Shown in pieces: positions 6,156 through 12,415 of a DNA stretch of 12,415 nucleotides; the first letter of the stretch is position 1, and each line of letters opens with the position of its first letter. The stretch spans positions 1 through 12,415 of the forward strand of contig PNNU01000051.1 in the NCBI GenBank assembly GCA_013824385.1. Direction: 5' to 3'. The notes beneath the pieces were generated by a model, which did not search any database, was not told the origin of the DNA, and was given only the letters and a program-made list of their open reading frames with translations. The DNA is from Anaerolinea sp. GTDB taxonomy: Bacteria > Chloroflexota > Anaerolineae > Anaerolineales > Anaerolineaceae. Both the position numbers and the translations under genes were made by a program.

Positions 6156-9100
6156 ATGCCACTTTCTGAAATGGTAATACAAAGCAAGCTTATTCCGCCT
6201 CAACCACAAAAGGCGGTTTTTCATCGGCGCCGGTTGAATGAACGTCTGATCACATCGGTGCGATATCCATTAACCATGGTGCATGCCGGAACTGGTTTTG
6301 GAAAAACAACCGCGCTGATTGAACTCAGCAAATCGTATAAAAAAGTATATTGGTATAACATCACAGAACCAGATCGCGATCCCACCCTATTCCTAGCGCA
6401 TCTGGTTTCGGCGTTCCTGCCAAACACGGAATCGCTGCTTGAGCGCCTCGAAAAAGGCGGCGGCACGGCAAATACTGCGATTATCAATTCAATGATCAAT
6501 CAACTTACAACTGACCTTGAAGAAGATGCCGTCCTCATTCTGGATGATTTTCATCTGGTCAGCAATGTAACAGATATTAACAACTGGCTCGAACAGCTGG
6601 TTGAACAACGACCTCCGCATTTACATATCGCCATTGCCTGCAGGCAAATTCCTGAAACGCCGGCATTCATCCGCTGGCGTGTTAAAGGTAATGTTCTGGT
6701 GGTAGATCAAAGTGACCTTTCATTTACACAGAAAGAAATCCTCAATTTATTTACGGATCATTACCAGTTTTCCATCACGGATGAACAGGCCCAATCGCTC
6801 TTCTCTTACACGGATGGTTGGATTATTGCACTTCAGATGGTTTGGCAGCGCCTTCAAACCAGCCGCTCAAAAAAGTTGGATAACATTTTGTCGGAACTGC
6901 CTTCAGCGCTATCAGACATCTTCTACTTTCTGGCACAAGAAGTGCTGATGCGGCAGCCTGAACCTATTCAACAATTCCTGGTATCCACCGCGGTACTGCG
7001 TCAGTTAGATGCTGACGTTTGCGACTATTTATTAAGCATCAAAGACAGTAAAATGGTTTTGCAGTTGTTGTACGAAAAAGGTCTTTTTATTTCTACGACT
7101 GACAATGTCAATTTCCGCTATCAACGTTTGTTTCAAGATTTCTTGCTTAACCAAGGCAAACAATCCCCATTTGCCAATACGAACCTGCACAAAAAAGCAG
7201 CTGAATATTTCACCAACATCAATGATTTCGAAGAAGCTGTTTTTCATTGGTTTTCGCACGGTGATCTATCGCAAGCTGCGAATTTAATCGAACATATCGG
7301 CCCCAAACTTTTAGAAATTGGACGTTTGCGAACCCTATCGAAATGGATTGAACAATTGGATGATCACCAATTAGAAATCCACCCTGAACTCAACTTATTG
7401 ATGGGCGATGTGCAGCGGTTGCGATCAAAATTCGAAGATGCCATTAATTGTTACAACAAAGCAGAAAAAATTTTCCTTCAGAATAAAGATGCTCTGGGTC
7501 GAAGCAACGCCTTACGCAGTAAAGCCCAGGTCTACCTTGATACGATTCGTCCGCTAAAGGGTTCAAGTCTTCTTGAAGAAGCCATAGGATTGCTCGAACC
7601 GCAAGAATACCCATCGCAGGTGGCTGCTCTATTAGATCAACTCGCCGAGAACAAACTAAACTCGGGTAATCCTTCAGAGGCTCGAGCACTGCACAAAGAA
7701 GCCAATATGCTTCGCTCAGAGTCAGATCCTGATGATATTTATCTTGAAGCCAGAGCGCTGCTCCGCACCGGAAAGCTCCATGAGGGTTCTGAGTTATTGG
7801 AATCTTCCGGAGCATTAAACGAAGAGACTTCAACGCAAAGACCGCAGCGTTTTCACCGCGAAATGCCCCTCTTATTGTCATTGATTTATCTAATGATGGG
7901 CAACATCCAAAAAGGGGAGCACTTTGCTCGCCAAGGCATTGAAATTGGGCATCAACTGGATTCTCCGTTTGTTGAAGCAGTGGGATTGATGCGTTTAGGC
8001 CATGCTTATCAACTTTATCCTCACCTTCCATGGCGCGCCCAACGATTAAAAAAAGCACGTGATTTCTATGAGAAAGCCATTGATCTGGTCAAACCTTTTA
8101 ACGTCATGCGCGTACAAGTTGAACCGCTTTGGGGGTTGTGCCGATTTTATGGCTATCAAGGTAACATAACCGAGGCAAAACGATATGCCACCCAGGCTAT
8201 TGAAATTGCTGAAACATCAGGTGATTATTGGTTCGTTGCCCTCCTCTCGACAACCATGGGATACTCATATTCTTTAGCAGGAGAAAAAGATCTGGCCGAA
8301 ACCTGGCTTGCCAAAGGCAACGAAGTCTTCAACAGGGTTGGAGATACTTTTGGTGAAACAGTATCTTCAAACGCAAGCGTTTTAAATCACTGGCTTAACG
8401 GCCAAAAACAAAAAGCAATAACCGATTTTTCTAATTTAATTCCGCAGATCAGGTCATTAAACCTTGGCTTCACACTAATTCAACCCAGCCATTTAGGAAT
8501 CCAGGATGATCAGGTATTCTTGCCGCTGATGGTCGAGGCGTATAACCAGGGGATTGAAAAAGAGTGGATAGCAAGTGTACTAATGGAAAAGAACCTGGAC
8601 GGTATTGATTATCATCCGGGCTATGGTTTGGATATTCGCACGCTTGGACCTTTTGAAGTTTCCAGAGGATCCTCTTTGATCAGTCCGCGTGATTGGCAAC
8701 GAGAAAAAGCCCGGCAGCTTATGCAGTTCTTTGTAAACAGCCGCGGAAAGTTATTCACCCGCGAACAAATTTGTGACCGCATGTGGCCGCACCTCGAGGG
8801 TGATACCGCTACTCAAAACTTGAAAGTAGCGCTCAATGCACTAAACCGTGCACTTGAACCCAATAGAGAAACCGGTATCAACTCCTTCTTCATTTTGCGA
8901 CGCGAAAACATGTATGGATTGAACCCTGCTGCTCGAATAGATATGGATGTAGATGACTTTATCGAATTATGTAAATCAGATGATGAAGGCGATTTAAAAG
9001 AAGCGCTTTCCATTTACGAAGCTGATTATCTCTGCGAAGTGACGGAAGATTATTGGGCGAATGACAGACGCGAAAGTATCAGAGACCTTTATTTAACCAC

Positions 9101-9353
9101 TGCGATGAAATTAGCAGAAATATATATTAGAGATTCAAAATGGGATGAGGCAGTGAAACTCAGCCATGATATATTAGCTGTAGATAATTGCAATGAATCT
9201 GCTTTCAGAATCTTGATGCAATGCCATGCCGCGAGAGGTAATCGAGCCACAGTATTGGCAGTTTACCAGAGATGTTGTCTTATTCTGCATGAAGATCTTG
9301 ACGTAGAACCATCCGCCGAAACGACCGCCTTATATCACCAATTATGCAAATAA
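6156..9353 (+). CDS. MalT-like STAND ATPase transcriptional regulator with TPR region and SARP/BTAD C-terminus
   Basis: A 1065-residue cytoplasmic regulator. The N-terminus resembles MalT-type proteins: KLIPPQ near residue 11, Walker A GTGFGKTT at 45-52, Walker B VLILDDFH at 126-133, an ACR motif with R163 and TDGW at 219-222. From about 350 to 800 the sequence is helical with A/L-rich repeats like TPRs, the likely signal-binding part. At about 825-910 comes a winged-helix domain of the OmpR/SARP kind (TLGPFEV, then REKARQLMQFF, then REQICDRMWP), and from about 930 to the end a BTAD domain ending in DVEPSAETTALYHQL. MalT itself (about 900 residues) ends instead in a LuxR helix-turn-helix. ATP and ligand binding probably switch oligomerisation and activation. 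No Shine-Dalgarno sequence precedes either ATG 6156 or the alternative ATG 6171. It follows the hydroxylase operon on the same strand and converges on the liv genes; its targets are unknown. Confidence 0.9.
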   Translation: MPLSEMVIQSKLIPPQPQKAVFHRRRLNERLITSVRYPLTMVHAGTGFGKTTALIELSKSYKKVYWYNITEPDRDPTLFLAHLVSAFLPNTESLLERLEKGGGTANTAIINSMINQLTTDLEEDAVLILDDFHLVSNVTDINNWLEQLVEQRPPHLHIAIACRQIPETPAFIRWRVKGNVLVVDQSDLSFTQKEILNLFTDHYQFSITDEQAQSLFSYTDGWIIALQMVWQRLQTSRSKKLDNILSELPSALSDIFYFLAQEVLMRQPEPIQQFLVSTAVLRQLDADVCDYLLSIKDSKMVLQLLYEKGLFISTTDNVNFRYQRLFQDFLLNQGKQSPFANTNLHKKAAEYFTNINDFEEAVFHWFSHGDLSQAANLIEHIGPKLLEIGRLRTLSKWIEQLDDHQLEIHPELNLLMGDVQRLRSKFEDAINCYNKAEKIFLQNKDALGRSNALRSKAQVYLDTIRPLKGSSLLEEAIGLLEPQEYPSQVAALLDQLAENKLNSGNPSEARALHKEANMLRSESDPDDIYLEARALLRTGKLHEGSELLESSGALNEETSTQRPQRFHREMPLLLSLIYLMMGNIQKGEHFARQGIEIGHQLDSPFVEAVGLMRLGHAYQLYPHLPWRAQRLKKARDFYEKAIDLVKPFNVMRVQVEPLWGLCRFYGYQGNITEAKRYATQAIEIAETSGDYWFVALLSTTMGYSYSLAGEKDLAETWLAKGNEVFNRVGDTFGETVSSNASVLNHWLNGQKQKAITDFSNLIPQIRSLNLGFTLIQPSHLGIQDDQVFLPLMVEAYNQGIEKEWIASVLMEKNLDGIDYHPGYGLDIRTLGPFEVSRGSSLISPRDWQREKARQLMQFFVNSRGKLFTREQICDRMWPHLEGDTATQNLKVALNALNRALEPNRETGINSFFILRRENMYGLNPAARIDMDVDDFIELCKSDDEGDLKEALSIYEADYLCEVTEDYWANDRRESIRDLYLTTAMKLAEIYIRDSKWDEAVKLSHDILAVDNCNESAFRILMQCHAARGNRATVLAVYQRCCLILHEDLDVEPSAETTALYHQLCK

Positions 9354-9382
9354 AAAAGGCACAGAGTTGATCTGTGCCTTTT
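9354..9382. terminator. Bidirectional intrinsic terminator between convergent genes
   Basis: AAAAGGCACAGA (9354-9365) pairs perfectly with TCTGTGCCTTTT (9371-9382) around the loop GTTGA. The 8-bp GC-containing core is flanked by A-run and T-run, so it works as a terminator on both strands: for the regulator (+), starting right at its stop codon, and for livM (-), 14 bases past its stop. Confidence 0.92.
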
Positions 9383-9395
9383 ACATGTTCGGCTA

Positions 9396-10550
9396 TTACT
9401 TTTTAGTGTTATTTGTGGCGAACATATCGCCTATCTTCTTCCAACCTTGTTTCCAGGCTTGAGACCAGCCCAATTTTCTCGCCCGATAGGTGCCAACAAT
9501 ACCGTAGGGTAAGAACATAACAATCAAAACGAACAATACACCGAACACAAGCGGCCACCGAGGTCCAAACCAATCGAAGAAGAACTGGCTGATGAATTGC
9601 CAGATACCTGCACCCAAAATTGGGCCAATCAAGGTTCCCATGCCACCAAGGATGGTGATAATTAATGCATTGATGGTTGGCGCTGCCGATGTCATTGCCG
9701 GTGTTGCGCCAAGATTGAATATGGCGTTGAGCGCACCAGCCAAACCAGCCACCATACCTGAGATCATGAAGGCGACAGATCGATAGATTGCCGGATTGTA
9801 TCCAATCATGTTAACCCGGCCTTCATTTTCACGGATGGCTACCAGCACCTTGCCAGTAGGCGAGTTAACAATTCGTCTCATCACCAAATACATGATGGCC
9901 AAAAATGCCAACGTGATGAAATAGAACATCAAGCGGTGCGTATTTGGATTGATCCAATCTGGAAAGGGAACCCCGTGCAACCCTTCATCAGCACCCGTCC
10001 ACTTCACGAAATCAGTGGCTTTTGAAATCATGTAAATTGCATTGGCGATCGCCAATGTGATCATGGCAAAATAGACACCCTTGACTCTGACAGAAACAAT
10101 CGTGAAAAGCAATCCCAACAAGATCACCACCAAAGCTACGATTAATATGGCGATTACAAAAAGGCTTAATTGGGTCAGATCGATCGATCCGATCGAAACA
10201 TTAAATCCATTGTCGATCCAACCAGGGACAACATGTTTATAGAATATTGAGATTGCATATGCTCCACCGCCATAGAAAGCAGCGTGTCCGAATGAGAGAA
10301 TACCGGTAAAACCAATCAAAAGATCATAACTCATGGCAAACACAGCCAGGATGAAGAAAGTGATAAGCTGCGACTGCCAGAATTTTGAAGGACCTTCAGT
10401 TGGAGATCCACCTGTCACCCAGGCAAACACGAAGGGAAACAATGCAAAGACCACCAAAGCAATTATCAAACCTGTTTCTTTTTTCATTAATAATTTGAAT
10501 TGTCCCTGGCTTTTGCTATTTGGAGATATGGAATTAGTATTGTCGGTCAT
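9396..10550 (-). CDS. livM: Branched-chain amino acid-type ABC transporter permease LivM
   Basis: This 384-residue inner-membrane permease would form a channel with LivH. After a polar 25-residue N-terminus come about eight to nine hydrophobic segments, roughly at 27-47, 62-80, 92-104, 126-152, 158-176, 207-225, 257-283, 292-320 and 334-352. Signature pieces are GILSFGHAAFYGGGAYA (83-99), VRVKGVYFAMITLAIAN (154-170) and SGMVAGLAGAL with GGMGTLIGPILGA (264-314), the last regions matching the ATPase-contacting part of LivM proteins. The C-terminal ~30 residues are basic and cytoplasmic. Its ATG is preceded by AGGAG six bases upstream on the minus strand, inside the end of livH, and only two bases separate the genes, so the two are co-expressed. 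Substrate could be leucine/isoleucine/valine, urea, amides or another small acid; sequence does not decide. Confidence 0.93.
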   Translation of the reverse strand: MTDNTNSISPNSKSQGQFKLLMKKETGLIIALVVFALFPFVFAWVTGGSPTEGPSKFWQSQLITFFILAVFAMSYDLLIGFTGILSFGHAAFYGGGAYAISIFYKHVVPGWIDNGFNVSIGSIDLTQLSLFVIAILIVALVVILLGLLFTIVSVRVKGVYFAMITLAIANAIYMISKATDFVKWTGADEGLHGVPFPDWINPNTHRLMFYFITLAFLAIMYLVMRRIVNSPTGKVLVAIRENEGRVNMIGYNPAIYRSVAFMISGMVAGLAGALNAIFNLGATPAMTSAAPTINALIITILGGMGTLIGPILGAGIWQFISQFFFDWFGPRWPLVFGVLFVLIVMFLPYGIVGTYRARKLGWSQAWKQGWKKIGDMFATNNTKK

Positions 10551-10552
10551 GA

Positions 10553-12046
10553 TTACTCCTTCTTTCCAAAAATGCCGGAAGGCTTAACAAGGAGAACAAT
10601 GATCATCACCACCACCGTGGATGCTTCTGCAATGGCTGGAGAAAGTGTAAACTTCAAGGCCAAAAAATCACCGAAGGCGCGGGCCATTCCCAACAAGAGA
10701 GCGCCAATAGCTGCTCCTCCGTAACTGCCCATGCCGCCAATCACAACCGTGATGAAACCCTGCATTTGATAAACGTCACCCATGTTCGGCTGAACTGGAA
10801 CAAACGGTGCAGCGCCAATACCGCCAAGCGCGGCTAAACCAACTCCAATGCCGAAAACGATCGAAAATACACGTTTCACATTGATCCCAAGTGCTTCAAC
10901 CATATCGCGATCTTGCACCCCTGCGCGGATGATCATGCCCAGGCGGCTGAAACGCATGATGATAAACAACGCTATCAGCATGAACACGCCGAGCGCAATA
11001 ATAAACAATCTGTAGCTCGGAAAGGTTACTCCCAAAATATCAATCGTCAAATTATGCCCGCTAAACCAGGCGAAAATTGTGTCAGCTTTGCCAGGCTGCG
11101 AAAAGAGTGGCGGCCGTTCCATGGCGTATGCCACGGGGTCCCATAATAATTGGATGGTTTCGCGTAAAACGTATCCGATGCCAAGTGTCAAGAGAATGAT
11201 ATAGAAAGGACGGGAATACAGGGGGCGAATCAGGCTGACTTCAATAATCATGCCCAGCCCCGCTCCGACTCCGGCACCAACGATCAATGCCAACACGAAG
11301 CGTAAATTGGCGTCCATTTTTAATACAAAGATCGGTGCACCTTCTCTATAGAGGATGGCTAAAATGGCAAGTAACAACATAATTGCCAAACGCATCCAGG
11401 GAACCCATTTCTTGGAAGAAGAGACCACTTGCGTTTTGTCTCCTGGTCGTGCTGAAGAAATTGCCAACAACAATCCGCTAATGAACAATAAAACTGGTCT
11501 AAACCAGAACACTGATAACGATTCTTGAGCAGTAGCTTCAGCCAGGGGGTTGCCTGCATTCATGGCTGTAACCATGGCTGTCTCCGCCAACCCAAGTACA
11601 TCTAATTTCGCAAATCCCAATACAACCAGTGCAAGACTTGAAACAACCAGAGCAGCGTTAATTCGCTTTTTCCAGGATTCTGAGAGATTCCAGTTTATTA
11701 CAAGGGGCATCCAAATACTGGTTGAAGAAAGACCGGCCGCGAATGCCAGCACGAGGGGGAGCAACCCAAACAAAAATGTCGGATTGGTGTAGAACTGCCA
11801 TCCCATGTAGGCGCCAGCCATAAACATGGCACCGTGTGCAAAGTTGAGCACATCCATCAGGCCAAAAATGATGGTTAACCCGGCAGCGACCATGAAATAA
11901 AGTGCTCCAAGCGTTAACCCTGATAACGCAGTACGGACAAAGCTTTCTTCGCCCATAAACCGATATCCAAGAACTGCAAGCACAAGCAACACACCCATTA
12001 CAATAATTACAGGCAAAGATTGTTTGAATAATCCTTTCTTGATCAT
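10553..12046 (-). CDS. livH: Branched-chain amino acid-type ABC transporter permease LivH with a large internal insertion
   Basis: A 497-residue inner-membrane permease, much longer than the usual 290-310 of LivH. The family core is clear: GLTLGALYFMVAAGLTIIFG (43-62), MDVLNFAHGAMFMAGAYMG (64-82), EVSLIRPLYSRPF (269-281), TLGIGYVLRE (287-296), EALGINVKRV (384-393) and VIGGMGSYGGAAIGALLLG (435-453). Between residues about 107 and 246 lies sequence that normal LivH lacks, with hydrophobic stretches near 131-146, 179-197 and 219-233. The start is set by GGAGGT five bases upstream and by a 4-base ATGA overlap with livF. Frame is intact through the insertion, so it is not a frameshift artefact. 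It pairs with LivM to make the translocation path. Confidence 0.91.
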   Translation of the reverse strand: MIKKGLFKQSLPVIIVMGVLLVLAVLGYRFMGEESFVRTALSGLTLGALYFMVAAGLTIIFGLMDVLNFAHGAMFMAGAYMGWQFYTNPTFLFGLLPLVLAFAAGLSSTSIWMPLVINWNLSESWKKRINAALVVSSLALVVLGFAKLDVLGLAETAMVTAMNAGNPLAEATAQESLSVFWFRPVLLFISGLLLAISSARPGDKTQVVSSSKKWVPWMRLAIMLLLAILAILYREGAPIFVLKMDANLRFVLALIVGAGVGAGLGMIIEVSLIRPLYSRPFYIILLTLGIGYVLRETIQLLWDPVAYAMERPPLFSQPGKADTIFAWFSGHNLTIDILGVTFPSYRLFIIALGVFMLIALFIIMRFSRLGMIIRAGVQDRDMVEALGINVKRVFSIVFGIGVGLAALGGIGAAPFVPVQPNMGDVYQMQGFITVVIGGMGSYGGAAIGALLLGMARAFGDFLALKFTLSPAIAEASTVVVMIIVLLVKPSGIFGKKE

Positions 12047-12415
12047 TCTGCACCTCCAACCTTGCCAATATTGACGCCAAGGTATCTTTTTACGAGTTCA
12101 TCATTTTTCACAAGGTCGGCCATTTTTCCATTTTCTACGGTTTTCCCATCATCTATAATATAGAAAGTTTCAGCCAATTGGCTGGCCATGATGAAGTTTT
12201 GTTCAACTAACAAGATGGTGGTCGTCTTACTGAGCTCTTTAATCGCTGCCATCATTTGTTCAATCAAAATGGGAGCCAAACCTTCACTGGGTTCATCAAT
12301 AAGCAACAGTTTGTTATCTGCCACCAGAGCGCGAGCCACAGCAAGCATCTGCTGTTGACCACCAGAAAGGTGATTGCCAGGCAATTTATATAGCCGCTTC
12401 AAGTCAGGGAATAAA
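12043..12415 (-). CDS. livF: Branched-chain amino acid-type ABC transporter ATPase LivF (C-terminal half, 5' end outside window)
   Basis: The last ~124 residues of an ABC ATPase that powers the LivH/LivM permeases from the cytoplasm. The frame stays open to the window edge (LFPDLKRLYKLPGNHLSGGQ), so the apparent TTG start at 12402 is not real. Visible are the ABC signature LSGGQQQ, Walker B LLLIDEP followed by SEGLAP, and the switch region ILLVEQN, in which Gln occupies the usual H-loop position as is common in LivF proteins. The C-terminus ADLVKNDELVKRYLGV matches LivF endings. About 110 N-terminal residues with Walker A are missing. The TGA stop overlaps the ATG of livH. A livG and a binding protein would be expected upstream, outside the window. 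Confidence 0.92.
   Translation of the reverse strand, partial: LFPDLKRLYKLPGNHLSGGQQQMLAVARALVADNKLLLIDEPSEGLAPILIEQMMAAIKELSKTTTILLVEQNFIMASQLAETFYIIDDGKTVENGKMADLVKNDELVKRYLGVNIGKVGGAE

Noticed and set aside
7444..8058. 204-codon open frame on the minus strand inside the regulator gene
   Set aside because: It lies wholly antisense to the TPR region of a well-supported gene, has no Shine-Dalgarno sequence that I can see and no recognisable domain.
12043..12402. A short complete ATPase gene starting at a TTG at 12402
   Set aside because: The frame continues upstream to the window edge with typical LivF residues, so it is a cut gene, not a short one.

Overview
The window carries three blocks: the 3' part of a GH38 alpha-mannosidase gene, a three-gene molybdenum hydroxylase operon followed by a very large MalT-like regulator with a SARP/BTAD-type C-terminus, and, on the opposite strand, part of a branched-chain-amino-acid-type (Liv) ABC transporter operon. 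Gene density is bacterial, genes overlap by 4-11 bases, and Shine-Dalgarno sequences are clear on most genes. Base composition is moderate. The combination of a MalT-type STAND ATPase with a BTAD output domain, a Cox/Xdh-type hydroxylase and Liv permeases suggests a heterotrophic Chloroflexota (Anaerolineae-like) bacterium. That placement is inferred from gene style; there is no rRNA or marker gene to confirm it.

Layout. Positions 1-1917 (+) hold the alpha-mannosidase, cut at its 5' end. Positions 1918-2428 are a 511-base gap with two hairpins, one of them terminator-like, an uncertain 53-codon open frame, and an extended -10 promoter near its right end. Positions 2429-6028 (+) hold the FAD, 2Fe-2S and molybdopterin subunits in the order M-S-L, coupled by 4- and 11-base overlaps. 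Positions 6029-6155 hold a 12-bp hairpin that shares two bases with a perfect 8-bp AT-rich inverted repeat, directly in front of the 1065-residue regulator (6156-9353, +). A bidirectional terminator (9354-9382) separates that gene from the converging livF-livH-livM genes (12415-9396, -), of which livF is cut by the window edge.

How the parts may work together. The hydroxylase would oxidise an N-heterocycle, aldehyde or aromatic compound outside or at the cytoplasmic membrane face typical of its family; its substrate cannot be read from sequence. The regulator is placed to control the hydroxylase operon, the Liv transporter, or both, but no shared operator was established. The Liv genes encode one ATPase and both permeases of an uptake system for amino acids or similar small amphipathic or amide compounds.

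Points worth attention are an LivH permease enlarged by about 140 residues containing extra membrane segments, a 2Fe-2S subunit with a C-x5-C instead of C-x4-C first cluster loop, and a regulator gene with no visible Shine-Dalgarno sequence and a -10-like hexamer placed for a leaderless transcript. I did not find a clearly novel multi-gene system, CRISPR array, mobile element or RNA gene.
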